64,000 nucleotides of DNA from Dipteris shenzhenensis (taxonomy: Eukaryota; Polypodiophyta; Polypodiopsida; Gleicheniales): assembly GCA_047967505.1 (NCBI GenBank), contig CM106538.1; one strand, 5' to 3'. The translations under genes and the position numbers were made by a program. Below are positions 1-9,480 of this stretch, in pieces; within the stretch, counting starts at the first letter, position 1; the number at the start of each line of letters is the position of its first letter. The notes below the pieces were generated by a model that saw only the letters and a list, made by a program, of their open reading frames with translations, was not told the DNA's origin and did no database searches.

Positions 1-800
1 CAAAAACCGACTCAGTCTGTACAAAAAACCGACCCCACAGTTCCCCATTTATGGGACTGTGGGCTGCCCTTTTGGGGCACTCATTACAAGGGCCCTTGGC
101 CCACCTTTCAAGGGCAGATGCCCTATAAATACAGGGTCCAGCCCCCCCCCCCCAAAATCTACTGCAGACAATGCGCCTCTTGTCTAGATCCATCGCAATC
201 TGTCCCAGCCATGCTTCCGCACTTTTCTGTCCATCTGTCCTGCACATAACAGTCCTAGATGTGCTGCCCACATGACAGCCATGATGCTGTCTATGTGGCA
301 GCCCCTTTCTCTCTTTTTCTGTTGGGTTCTGCCCTAGGTCTCCCTCCCCCATGCTCTCCTCATATGGGGGCTTACAGATGGGGAGGTGACCTTTCCAACA
401 CCCCCTCTCACCGACACATCTCAGCCCAATGCCAACACGTCGATGAAGATGCTCCAGTAACTCCCTGGTCGTAGTCCTCTGGAACCTTTTGGTGTCGAAA
501 TCTTTTCCTGGCTTTTCATCTAGTGGCTCCTGCTCCACCAGGTCCGGTTCTGCTTCCGCACACCATCCTGGTACACAGGTCCATCTCTGGTAGCACCACC
601 TGGTACCACCTCCTTCAGTCACATTCCCGCCTCTGAACTTGAGCAACCCAGCCGTCACGATCTTCCAGTCGTCCCCCTCATAATGAGTGAACAACCTGGA
701 GTCTTCCAGGCACCATGCTCTGAGGGTTTGTTTCAACCCGTCCTTCCTTTGGCAAGGTCTGCAACCAATGAATATTTCCAGATAACCTGGACCATGAACT
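1..800 (-). mobile_element. Gag-only LTR retrotransposon, truncated copy (GAG0)
   Basis: This stretch is nearly identical to 7697-8493 of the GAG1 element. Positions 1-400 are the end of an LTR that finishes in CCAACA. Positions 401-800 match the internal end of GAG1 with about one visible substitution. The left part is cut off by the window edge. The right part stops where COP1 begins at 801 and does not resume after COP1. The ORF frames here are parts of the element and not host genes. The near identity to GAG1 implies a family that amplified recently. Confidence 0.8.
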
Positions 801-1032
801 TGTTGGGGTAAAGGCACTGGCCACCCTTGTAACAGTATTAATCTAGTACTACTAAGTACACTAAGTACACATTGTACTTAGGTACTTAGTGACCCTAGTC
901 TTATCCATATATATATACTTGTGTGTACTTGGGGAGGTACCACTCAATCTTTTATCCCCACCTACTGGTGTGTGACTACTGTGAGTGTGTCTCTCTACTC
1001 CCTACTCTATCTCTCCCTCACACTCTCCGTCA
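801..1032 (+). repeat. 5' LTR of COP1
   Basis: The LTR starts TGTTGGGGTAAAGG and ends CGTCA two bases before the primer binding site. A TATA-like run (CATATATATATAC) lies near 907. The U3 part holds inverted repeats of AAGTAC and GTACTT. It shares its first 14 bases with the LTRs of COP2 and COP4, which places the three in related families. Confidence 0.9.
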
Positions 1033-1034
1033 AC

Positions 1035-1047
1035 TGGTATCAGAGCC
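1035..1047 (+). other. Primer binding site, initiator Met tRNA
   Basis: TGGTATCAGAGCC sits two bases after the LTR. It is complementary to the 3' end of plant initiator methionine tRNA, the usual primer for copia elements. Confidence 0.9.
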
Positions 1048-1084
1048 TTGCGGGCTCTCTCCCTCTCTCCCTAGCCTACCCCTA

Positions 1085-1230
1085 CCGTACGGACAAGTCC
1101 GTACGGCCGTACACCGTCCGTACAGCCGTACGGACGGATCGCGGGCATCGTTGCCAGGACGTGGCTGCAAGACGGATCGCGGGCATCGTTGCCAGGAAGT
1201 GGCTGCAAGACGGATCGCGACAGCCAACAC
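1085..1230 (+). repeat. COP1 leader: CCGTAC cluster and 38-bp tandem repeats
   Basis: Five CCGTAC hexamers, three of them within the palindrome CCGTACGG, lie in 1085-1133. They are followed by a 38-bp unit starting GGATCGCGGGCATCG at 1136 and 1174, with a partial third copy at 1212. The repeats lie between primer binding site and gag, where packaging and dimerisation signals are expected, but no function is shown. Confidence 0.85.
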
Positions 1231-2553
1231 GTGGCTGCACGTCGCAGCCAAGGGCTGCTGCAAGAAAGAGCGCGTGTGGCGTAGCCAGTGCACGACTTTG
1301 CACTACGCAGCCAAGGGCTGCTGCAAGGTGGGAGCGCGGGCTGTGTAGCTGGACAACGTAGCTGGAGCGGCGTAGCTGCGGCGCATCTGCAAGTCACAGC
1401 GTGCGAACGACGACCAACAGGTCGACCAGAGCCAAAGCTGCAGGACGTAGGGCGTGGCTGCACATCGCAGCCAAGGGCTGCATCTGCGCAGACCAGAACT
1501 TCAGGGATTTGGCATTAGTGACAGCCTGTGAGAGCTGTGTGACTGAGTTGGGCTTCCAGTAACAGCTCCGGGTTGTGTGCAGGCCTTTTGTGTCTGGGAA
1601 TTGATGCTGGGACAGCCCGAAGAGGGTGATTATGCTGTGAAGGTTCTTGTGGATTTGCAGAGCAGCTTACCAAAGTTTCTGTGCTAGAAGTGTGTATGCT
1701 TGACACTTGGGCAGAGGTTTATGCTTTTGTCAGTGTGTACCCGCACATGCCTTGTGAGCAGTAGCAGTTGATGCCATTTACTGTGTTAATGCACGGAATG
1801 TGCAGCAAATTCAAGGGGCTTTTGATGCTATTATGCTTGGGACAAATGCTTTAGTTTGTTGCTGCAAGTACATCCACATTTGGTACAGATTTAGTCGATT
1901 TTGACCAAGTTTGACTTTAGTCAAATTTGGGGCTTTTGTAGCCTGACCAGAAATCTGTCAAGTGGGAGCACTCTACATGCATCAGGCTATCTCGTAAAGC
2001 ACTACTATGCTTTGAAAGTGCAAATTTGACTTACAGTTTTTTTTTTTTTTGGTCAAAGGTCAATCTTTTAATTGGGGTCAAATCTCTGATTTTCTTCATG
2101 CTTTCAAAGGGCTTTTAAGCAATCTCACTTCCAAACTGTGAATTCAGTTGGGGGGAAGTTTCTGGAGCATATGGAGGTCTAAAATCAGAGATCTTCATCC
2201 ACAATCTGAGATTCACTGTTTTTTTGACAGTCCGGGACTGTCAACCAGCAAGTTTGACCAGATTTCACTGTCAAAAAGGTCAAAAAAGTACTGCTATTTT
2301 TTCAGAAAATAGTTCTGGGATTTTTCTGGAGCATTTTGAAGGAGCTGTACCGCACTTTCGCCAGCAAAAAGACAGGAACAGATTGCTGTACTGTTTCTGC
2401 AGCAAGTGGGAGAAAGACTTTCAGTTGGTTTTATGCCACTGAAACAGTACCCAGTTCATTTTCTGATCGTACTTCCGCTGCGGGGGGAATTTTCTTGGAG
2501 TAACTAGTGCTTAATTGCACGACTACAGGGAGTCAAACTCTATTCTCTTTACC
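1231..2553 (+). other. Rest of COP1 untranslated leader
   Basis: There is no long open frame in this stretch. Up to about 1480 it keeps repeating GCAGCCAAGGGCTGC-like words. After that it is T-rich with a T11 run near 2038. The small ORFs here do not resemble proteins. Confidence 0.6.
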
Positions 2554-3729
2554 ATGAGTTCCGGCAGTGATGTGTCGTCCTTGTTTCAGATAAAGAAGCT
2601 CGAAGGAGCTAAAAATTACGACATATGGAGGACACAATGCTACAATGTGTTGATGCAGAAGGACCAGTACAAACCTATAAAGGAGAAGGGTGTTAAGCCC
2701 TCCAACATTACTGATGAGCAGTGGGAGAAGATGGACGGCTTGGCCAGGTCGACCATTATGCTTACAGTTATTGATTCACTGGTTGTAGGCATCAGGGATG
2801 AACCTACTGCGTGGGAGATGTGGCAACGTCTTGAGGATACTTATGCCAAGAAAAGTGCCACGGGAAAAGCTTACTGGCTAAAAAAGCTTGTTGGTCTTCA
2901 AATGAAGGAGGGGACAGCTATGTCCACTCATATTATTGAGTTTAACAGCATATTCAGCCAGGTGATCAACCAGGGGTTGAAGCTCGATGATGAGCTGAAA
3001 GCTACACTCATCCTATGTTCTCTACCTGAGTCATGGGACACATTCAGGACTTCTACCAGCAACTCAAAAACCATTCTGGTATTTGCAGATGTGGAGAGTG
3101 CTCTTCTACAGGAAGAGATGAACAGAAAGAACAATGCTATTGGGAAGTCAAATGCTTTGAATGCACGCAGCAGGTCCAAAACACGTGGTAAAGACAAAGA
3201 AAGAGAGAGGAGCAAGTCCCGCTCTAAGAGTGATCTTGTATGCAACTATTGTGGCAAGAAGGGACATATTGAGAAAAAGTGTTTTCAAAAGAAGAATGAC
3301 CAAAGAGCCAAAGAAGGCAAGGCTCAAGGCAAGTCTAAGGGCAAAGAAAAAGAAGAGCTGAATGTTACTTATGTTAGTGACAGTGACAGTGGACATGAGA
3401 TATGTTTCACCTCTTCACTGGAGGCTCATACACTTCATGCTGGTGATGGATCAGATATGTTTTCCTGGATTATAGATTCAGGTGCTTCCTTTCATGTGAC
3501 ATCCTACAGAGATCTGTTTGTCAGATATGCAGGAGGGCAGAAGGGAGTTGTCTTTCTTGGTGATAACCATGCATGTTCTATCATTGGTATAGGTGATGTC
3601 AGACTTGTTCTTGAAAATGGCCAGCAGTTAATGCTTAAAGGGGTCAGGCATGTTCCTGAGGTGAAGAAGAACTTGATTTCCACAGGGTTGTTGGATGATG
3701 ATGGTTATCTTACCACCTTTGGTAATTAG
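2554..3729 (+). CDS. COP1 Gag and protease, ends at in-frame TAG
   Basis: Gag packages element RNA and the aspartic protease processes the polyprotein. I chose the ATG at 2554 (ACCATGAG context) because the protein from there aligns with COP2 and COP4 Gag (LEGAKNYDIW near the N terminus); an upstream ATG at 2515 is in frame. A CCHC zinc knuckle CNYCGKKGHIEKKC starts near residue 230 and follows an Arg/Ser/Lys-rich basic stretch. The protease motif DSGAS is near residue 308. The frame ends at TAG 3727-3729, just before the integrase zinc domain, and continues in the same frame beyond it. COP2 and COP4 have a sense codon there (Ser in COP4). Confidence 0.88.
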   Translation: MSSGSDVSSLFQIKKLEGAKNYDIWRTQCYNVLMQKDQYKPIKEKGVKPSNITDEQWEKMDGLARSTIMLTVIDSLVVGIRDEPTAWEMWQRLEDTYAKKSATGKAYWLKKLVGLQMKEGTAMSTHIIEFNSIFSQVINQGLKLDDELKATLILCSLPESWDTFRTSTSNSKTILVFADVESALLQEEMNRKNNAIGKSNALNARSRSKTRGKDKERERSKSRSKSDLVCNYCGKKGHIEKKCFQKKNDQRAKEGKAQGKSKGKEKEELNVTYVSDSDSGHEICFTSSLEAHTLHAGDGSDMFSWIIDSGASFHVTSYRDLFVRYAGGQKGVVFLGDNHACSIIGIGDVRLVLENGQQLMLKGVRHVPEVKKNLISTGLLDDDGYLTTFGN

Positions 3730-6636
3730 AAATGGAAAATCAGCAAAGGGGCAATGGCTATTGCCAGGGGTCCTAAGGTTGATACTTTGTACTCACTTCA
3801 TGCTGGACATTGTCCGCATTCTGATGTAAATGCCACCGAGCTGCCAAAGATTTCATTGTGGCATAGCCGGCTTGGCCATATGAGTATTAAGGGAATGGAG
3901 CAATTGGCTCATTTTGGTTACTTGCCGAGTCTAAAATATTCAGATTTGCAGAAATGTGAATTTTGTCTCTACGGTCGTCAAGTACAAATACCTCATAAGA
4001 GAAGGTCAAATCAGAAATTACAGCTCTTGGAGCTAGTACATACAGATGTGTGTGAGATGCCTACACTCTCTTTAGGAGGTTCAAAATACATACTGTCATT
4101 CATAGATGACGCCACCCGCAAAGTGTGGGTTTACACTCTCAGAAAGAAGAGTGATACGTTCAAGGCTTTCACTAAGTTTGTTGCACTAGTTGAAAATGAG
4201 ACAGGCAAAAAACTGAAAGCCTTACGATCTGACAATGGTGGCGAGTACTTGTCCAAAGAATTTCAAGAATTCTGTGAGGCAAAGGGTATCCAAAGGGTTT
4301 TGTCTGCACCATATGATCCTCCACAGAATGGTACAGCTGAAAAAATGTTCAGGACCATTCAAGAGAAAGTCAGATCCATGTTGTCACATGCTGCATTGCC
4401 CCACACATTTTGGGCTGAAGCTGTAAAGACAGCTGTGCACCTTATTAACAGGTCACCAAACAAGAGACTATGTGGTGGTGTGCCTGAACAAGCATGGACG
4501 GGCAAGCCTCCGTCTTACAAACACCTACGGGTCTTTGGTTGTGTCGCGTATGTGCATGTACGCAGGGAGGACAGAACTAAACTGGATCCAAAGTCTCTTA
4601 AATGCATATTCCTAGGTTACGGTGACAAAGGTGAGATGGGCTACAGGATTTGGGATCCCAAGAACAGAAAACTTATACGCAGCAATGATGTCGTGTTTGA
4701 TGAAACCATCATGTTCAAGGAACCTGTTGTACAGCAGGAACCTTTAAAAGTAACTATTGATGATGACAGGCATCATGGGCAACACAGACAGGCTGTAAAT
4801 CAGCCACAACAGCAGCATAATCAGCCATTAAATGATGCTGCAGCAGATCCTAATGGACAGCCAGTTATGGCAGAAAACATCCCAATGGATGAGGCACAGT
4901 TAGGTAATCTTCCTGACATGCAAATGCAGCCAGGAATCATGGAACAGCCACCTTATCTGGGTGATGAACAGGCTGGACAGCCAGCTCAAGATGATGGTCT
5001 TTGGGTTAGAAGGTCAACCAGACAGACGCGGCAGCCAGAAAGATTTGTTCCAGGCATTGATTATTTGATGCTCACTGATTGTGGAGAGCCTTCATGCTAC
5101 AAAGAGGCTAGGCAGAGGGTAGACAAGGTTCAATGGGATCTTGCTATGAAGTCTGAAATGGACAGTCTTCACAAGAATGGCACTTGGGAATTGGTACCCT
5201 TGCCTCCTGGTAAGAAGGTACTGCCATGCAAATGGGTTTATAGACTTAAAGTCACACCTGGTGAAAAGCCAAGGCATAAAGCCAGAGTGGTTGCCAAAGG
5301 GTTCAAGCAGGTATATGGTGTTGACTTTGAGGAGATATTCTCTCCCGTTGTCAAGATGACAACACTCAGAACTGTATTAGCATTGGTTGCACATGCAGAT
5401 ATGGATTTGATCCAAATGGATGTCAAAACAGCATTTCTTCATGGTGATTTACATGAGGAGATTTTTATGCAGCAGCCAGAGGGTTTTACAGTGAAGGGCA
5501 AAGAGAAGCTTGTATGCAGACTGAAGAAAAGTCTTTATGGTCTAAAGCAGGCACCCAGGGAATGGTATCATAAGTTTGATACATTCATGCGAACCCAGGG
5601 TTACAGGAGAAGTGACATTGATCACTGCTTATATACCAAGAAAGCTTCAGATGGCAGTTTACTTATCCTCATTTTGTATGTGGATGACATGTTAATTGCT
5701 GGAAAATCTCATAAGGAAATGAATGCCTTGAAAAAGAGATTGCACCAGACCTTTGATATGAAGGATCTTGGTGATGCCAACCATATATTGGGTATGCGCA
5801 TACTTCGGGATAGGGAAAAGCGGTTGCTATACTTGTCTCAGAAGGAATACATTGGCAAGGTCTTGCAGAGATTTCACATGGAGGGGGGGAAGAGTATTGG
5901 TACTCCATTACCTCCTTATGTGAAAATCAGCGCTTTGGACAGCCCTCAGACAGATGCTGAGAGAGCTGAGATGTCAAAGATTCCGTATGCATCAGCTTGT
6001 GGCAGTCTCATGTATGCTATGGTTGCAACCAGGCCCGATATTGCGTTTGCAGTGGGAGTGGTTAGCAGATACATGGCTAAACCTGGCAAGAAGCATTGGA
6101 ATGCAGTGAAAGGTGTCATGAGATACCTAAAGGGTACACAGGACTTGTGTATATGTTTCGGCAGTCAAGATGCAAAAGTGCAGGGTTATACAGACTCTGA
6201 TTATGCCGGTCACCCTGATACCCGGAAGTCTACTACCGGCTATGTTTTCACTTTCACTGGAGGTGCAGTGTCGTGGGTATCTAGAATGCAGCAATGCGTT
6301 GCTTTGTCTACTACAGAAGCTGAATATATTGCAGCCACTGAGGCGTGCAAGGAAGCTATATGGCTATCTCGGCTAGTGGCAGATTTGGGCTACTCTAGTG
6401 ATACTCCATTGTTGCATTGTGACAGTCAGAGTGCCATACAGTTGGCACGAAATCCTGTTTTTCATGCAAAGACGAAGCACATCGACGTGAAGTATCATTT
6501 TATCAGGGAGGTGCTTGAGAACAAGCAACTTCAGCTTGTGAAAGTTCACACTGATGACAATCCAGCAGATCTGTTGACAAAAGGATTGGCTGCTGAGCGG
6601 TTTGCACAATGCAGACGGCTTATGGGTATTGGATAA
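3730..6636 (+). CDS. COP1 integrase, reverse transcriptase, RNase H
   Basis: This is the pol part of the copia polyprotein, in the same frame as the Gag reading frame and separated from it only by one TAG. The first internal Met is at 3754. It contains the integrase HHCC zinc domain ([10 protein letters not shown] through CEFCLYG), the catalytic core with HTDVCEMP and LRSDNGGEY followed by a Glu in the NGTAEKM stretch, an RT domain with YVDDM at 5677-5691, and RNase H (YTDSDYAGHP, STTEAEYIA, HCDSQSAIQL). The end, HTDDNPADLLTKGL, is typical for copia. All key catalytic residues are present, so the only visible defect in coding is the stop at 3727. Confidence 0.92.
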   Translation, partial: KWKISKGAMAIARGPKVDTLYSLHAGHCPHSDVNATELPKISLWHSRLGHMSIKGMEQLAHFGYLPSLKYSDLQKCEFCLYGRQVQIPHKRRSNQKLQLLELVHTDVCEMPTLSLGGSKYILSFIDDATRKVWVYTLRKKSDTFKAFTKFVALVENETGKKLKALRSDNGGEYLSKEFQEFCEAKGIQRVLSAPYDPPQNGTAEKMFRTIQEKVRSMLSHAALPHTFWAEAVKTAVHLINRSPNKRLCGGVPEQAWTGKPPSYKHLRVFGCVAYVHVRREDRTKLDPKSLKCIFLGYGDKGEMGYRIWDPKNRKLIRSNDVVFDETIMFKEPVVQQEPLKVTIDDDRHHGQHRQAVNQPQQQHNQPLNDAAADPNGQPVMAENIPMDEAQLGNLPDMQMQPGIMEQPPYLGDEQAGQPAQDDGLWVRRSTRQTRQPERFVPGIDYLMLTDCGEPSCYKEARQRVDKVQWDLAMKSEMDSLHKNGTWELVPLPPGKKVLPCKWVYRLKVTPGEKPRHKARVVAKGFKQVYGVDFEEIFSPVVKMTTLRTVLALVAHADMDLIQMDVKTAFLHGDLHEEIFMQQPEGFTVKGKEKLVCRLKKSLYGLKQAPREWYHKFDTFMRTQGYRRSDIDHCLYTKKASDGSLLILILYVDDMLIAGKSHKEMNALKKRLHQTFDMKDLGDANHILGMRILRDREKRLLYLSQKEYIGKVLQRFHMEGGKSIGTPLPPYVKISALDSPQTDAERAEMSKIPYASACGSLMYAMVATRPDIAFAVGVVSRYMAKPGKKHWNAVKGVMRYLKGTQDLCICFGSQDAKVQGYTDSDYAGHPDTRKSTTGYVFTFTGGAVSWVSRMQQCVALSTTEAEYIAATEACKEAIWLSRLVADLGYSSDTPLLHCDSQSAIQLARNPVFHAKTKHIDVKYHFIREVLENKQLQLVKVHTDDNPADLLTKGLAAERFAQCRRLMGIG

Positions 6637-6717
6637 GCAGACCAACTGGTCCTGTACATAATGATGTATATTGCTGTTTTTTTTCTTTTACTCTCTCTTA
6701 TGGGCACACTGCCTTTA

Positions 6718-6878
6718 AGTGGGAGGTTGTTGGGGTAAAGGCACTGGCCACCCTTGTAACAGTATTAATCTAGTACTACTAAGTACACTAAGTACACATT
6801 GTACTTAGGTACTTAGTGACCCTAGTCTTATCCATATATATATACTTTTGTGTACTTGGGGAGGTACCACTCAATCTT

Positions 6879-6881
<3 letters not shown>
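6718..6881 (+). repeat. Polypurine tract and truncated 3' LTR of COP1
   Basis: AAGTGGGAGG at about 6717 primes plus-strand synthesis. The LTR starts at 6728 and matches the 5' LTR closely for about 154 bp, then stops within the word CTTTTAT. The remaining 78 bp are replaced by a TC microsatellite. The expected duplicate of the GAACT target (796-800) and the rest of GAG0 are missing. Confidence 0.85.
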
Positions 6882-6925
<44 letters not shown>

Positions 6926-6934
6926 CCCCCCCCC
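6882..6934 (+). repeat. (TC)n followed by C12
   Basis: About 20 TC units are followed by twelve Cs. The run is the junction between the cut COP1 LTR and the first Penelope-like fragment. A similar (CT)n-C13 run precedes PLE2 at 30763. Assembly errors are possible in such a run. Confidence 0.9.
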
Positions 6935-7126
6935 TTCACCATGTTTCTAACAGTATTCTCAAAATACCAGGGTTTTTGTAAGTCTTCAGGGTTTGTTTGC
7001 AATCCAAGTATCCCTTTTCTTTGTGCTGCTTGGAAGTTTCACAAAATTCCAAAAAGGCCAAGATTTATTGCAGCGGCTTGTAAGACTACTTTGACAGACT
7101 CTAAATGGCTAAGCTATTGCTTTAAA
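6935..7126 (+). mobile_element. Penelope-like element PLE1, piece 1
   Basis: Translated on the + strand this reads a stretch with WKFHKIPKRPRFIAA and DSKWLSYCFK, which resembles the region before the RT palm in Penelope-like elements (KxHKxPxxxRPI). The frame continues after GAG1 at 11417. The piece is 5'-truncated and begins after the C12 run. Its last five bases TTAAA are the GAG1 target site. Confidence 0.7.
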
Positions 7127-8094
7127 TGTTAGAAAATACCCAACAGAGGGTACACGCAGCGGAAATAATGTCCAGGAGCTCACACAGTGTGCGGTGTGGG
7201 TGTGGAATCACAAACTTCTTTACTTATGTGCATTCAATAGGTGTGCAGACTCATCAATAGACAATGAACCAAACTAGATAGAGAAACCACCAAATAATAT
7301 ATTTCCGTCCACAACTATGGACACAATACAAGAGAGACAGATCCAGAGTCCCACCAATGGTGTGGTCCTCTGATCTTACCACAAAGTCCTCCTCCTATCT
7401 GCTGGCTATCTCTAGACTAGAGTCCGCGTGCTCCACCTCGAACATAAGTAAACTTTCCGTCTAGGATGATCCTCTCCACCTTGCTGTCTGGGAACCAGCC
7501 TAGGTGGGCAGCTTCCTGGCTAAGTCTGCAGCCCTGCTAGCACCTCTCTATCCTTCTGAATGTAGGTCCAGAGGGTGGCTACCTGCTGCTCCTTTCTGCT
7601 CTGGATCTGCTGCTGCAAGTGATGTCCAAATAAGGCCTGAATGGCCTCTTTATATAGGCCCCAGGGCCTGTACCAAAAAACCGACTCAGTCTGTACAAAA
7701 ACCGACTCAGTCTGTACAAAAAACCGACCCCACAGTTCCCCATTTATGGGACTGTGGGCTGCCCTTTTGGGGCACTCATTACAAGGGCCCTTGGCCCACC
7801 TTTCAAGGGCAGATGCCCTATAAATACAGGGTCCAGCCCCCCCCCCCAAAATCTACTGCAGACAATGCGCCTCCTGTCTAGATCCATCGCAATCTGTCCC
7901 AGCCATGCTTCCGCACTTTTCTGTCCATCTGTCCTGCACATAACAGTCCTAGATGTGCTGCCCACATGACAGCCATGATGCTGTCTATGTGGCAGCCCCT
8001 TTCTCTCTTTTTCTGTTGGGTTCTGCCCTAGGTCTCCCTCCCCCATGCTCTCCTCATATGGGGGCTTACAGATGGGGAGGTGACCTTTCCAACA
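7127..8094 (-). repeat. 3' LTR of GAG1
   Basis: TGTTAGAAAATACC to CCAACA, 968 bp, against 945 bp for the other LTR. The difference comes mostly from an extra CCGACTCAGTCTGTACAAAA-type unit near 7684-7710 and C-run length. The LTR is long for a copia-type element. Confidence 0.9.
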
Positions 8095-8934
8095 CCCCCT
8101 CTCACCGACACATCTCAGCCCAATGCCAACACGTCGATGAAGATGCTCCAGTAACTCCCTGGTCGTAGTCCTCTGGAACCTTTTGGTGTCGAAATCTTTT
8201 CCTGGCTTTTCATCTAGTGGCTCCTGCTCCACCAGGTCCGGTTCTGCTTCCGCACACCATCCTGGTACACAGGTCCATCTCTGGTAGCACCACCTGGTAC
8301 AACCTCCTTCAGTCACATTCCCGCCTCTGAACTTGAGCAACCCAGCCGTCACGATCTTCCAGTCGTCCCCCTCATAATGAGTGAACAACCTGGAGTCTTC
8401 CAGGCACCATGCTCTGAGGGTTTGTTTCAACCCGTCCTTCCTTTGGCAAGGTCTGCAACCAATGAATATTTCCAGATAACCTGGACCATGAACTCTCGCT
8501 GAGTTCTCAAGCAGGTACTCTTCTGGCTTCATTACTCTTTGTCCACCACCTTCTAGCAATCTGCGTCCGAGATTTGAAGAGGCACCAATACTTACCCTTC
8601 TGCCTTCGAAGAAGGCCAATTCCTTCCAATCTCTTATCACCTGAGACAAATGAAGAGCATAATCTCTCCACAGCATGCTATAAAGGCTCAAATGCAGAAT
8701 ATCAAATACATACCAGATTGTTGTACTGCCTGAATGTTCGCTCTGAAAGCAAACCTTGTACCTCAATGAGGCACCCGCCAAGATTCTATGTAATCCTGTA
8801 CTGTCCCCTTCTAAAGTCCAGCATCCATCTGACCATGAGACCCCAGGGCTGTCCATGGAATCCACCCTCGTGTCAGTGTCAACAGCCACACACCTAGAAG
8901 GTACCAAGCGCTCCATACTGTCCTTCACCTTCAC
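7744..8934 (-). CDS. Unrecognised ORF of GAG1, runs into the LTR
   Basis: This frame (396 codons, the last part inside the LTR) lies downstream of the Gag zinc knuckle in the position where pol should be. I do not recognise the protein. It has a balanced, protein-like composition with words such as SWSDGCWTLEGD, YLEIFIGCRPC, HYEGDDWKIV and TRELLEHLHRR. It has no DSGAS, HHCC, DDE or YVDD motif. A 26-bp tandem duplication near 8925-8982 shifts it out of the Gag frame, so before that it may have been one long Gag fusion. The part at 8095-8493 is almost unchanged in GAG0, which argues for either recent copying or constraint. It could also be a non-coding spacer that happens to be open. Confidence 0.45.
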   Translation of the reverse strand: MKVKDSMERLVPSRCVAVDTDTRVDSMDSPGVSWSDGCWTLEGDSTGLHRILAGASLRYKVCFQSEHSGSTTIWYVFDILHLSLYSMLWRDYALHLSQVIRDWKELAFFEGRRVSIGASSNLGRRLLEGGGQRVMKPEEYLLENSARVHGPGYLEIFIGCRPCQRKDGLKQTLRAWCLEDSRLFTHYEGDDWKIVTAGLLKFRGGNVTEGGCTRWCYQRWTCVPGWCAEAEPDLVEQEPLDEKPGKDFDTKRFQRTTTRELLEHLHRRVGIGLRCVGERGCWKGHLPICKPPYEESMGEGDLGQNPTEKERKGLPHRQHHGCHVGSTSRTVMCRTDGQKSAEAWLGQIAMDLDRRRIVCSRFWGGGLDPVFIGHLPLKGGPRALVMSAPKGQPTVP

Positions 8935-9480
8935 AAAGGCATCTGACTCCTCGTCCCTTCACAAAGGCATCTGACTTCTCGTCGACCCACATCTCTATGT
9001 CAGACATCTTTACTGTGATTTCTGGATCAACATACCTGACCTCGGTAACACTCGGTGATGTCACCAGGAACAACTCTTCGATTACCACATTAGCTTTGGC
9101 CTTTCCCTCTGAATCTGAGTCAGACTCCTGTTTGTTTTTCAGATCCTCCTTTTTCTTTCTGCAGTCCTTTGCAAAATGTCCGGGCGTATCACATCTTCTT
9201 GTGCTTTCTCTTCGAAGTCCCCTCGTCGTCAGAGTCGTCGTCAGAGTTGTCTTTCTGGATCAACATACCTGACCTCGGTAACACTCGGTGATGTCACCAG
9301 GAACAACTCTTCGATTACCACATTAGCTTTGGCCTTTCCCTCTGAATCTGAGTCAGACTCCTGTTTGTTTTTCAGATCCTCCTTTTTCTTTCTGCAGTCC
9401 TTTGCAAAATGTCCGAGCGTATCACAATAGAAACACTTCTTCTTGTGCTTTCTCTTCGAAGTCCCCTCGTCGTCAGAGTC
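8925..9480 (-). repeat. Two tandem duplications in GAG1
   Basis: A word CTTCACAAAGGCATCTGACT is repeated with a period of about 26 bp near 8930-8980. Separately about 233 bp starting at TCTGGATCAACATACC is present at 9021 and again at 9254. The left (9021) copy lacks about 13 bp, which removes part of its zinc knuckle, so only the right copy keeps CCHC. Both duplications break the reading frame. Confidence 0.85.

Larger units (their letters stand above)
801..6881 (+). mobile_element. Ty1/copia LTR retrotransposon COP1
   Basis: The element has a 5' LTR (801-1032), a primer binding site TGGTATCAGAGCC at 1035, a 1.5-kb leader, a gag-pol reading frame (2554-6636) and a polypurine tract AAGTGGGAGG just before the 3' LTR at 6728. 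Domain order gag, protease, integrase, RT, RNase H defines Ty1/copia. It inserted into GAG0. The 3' LTR is cut at 6881, so no target-site duplication can be matched. The gag-pol frame is intact apart from one TAG at 3727. Confidence 0.93.

Noticed and set aside
259-474. 71-codon ORF repeated at 7953 and 11275
   Set aside because: It lies across the LTR on the strand opposite to Gag and repeats only because the LTR does.
1085-1133. Restriction-modification or prokaryotic operator reading of the CCGTAC palindromes
   Set aside because: The context is a plant retrotransposon leader with no prokaryotic genes.
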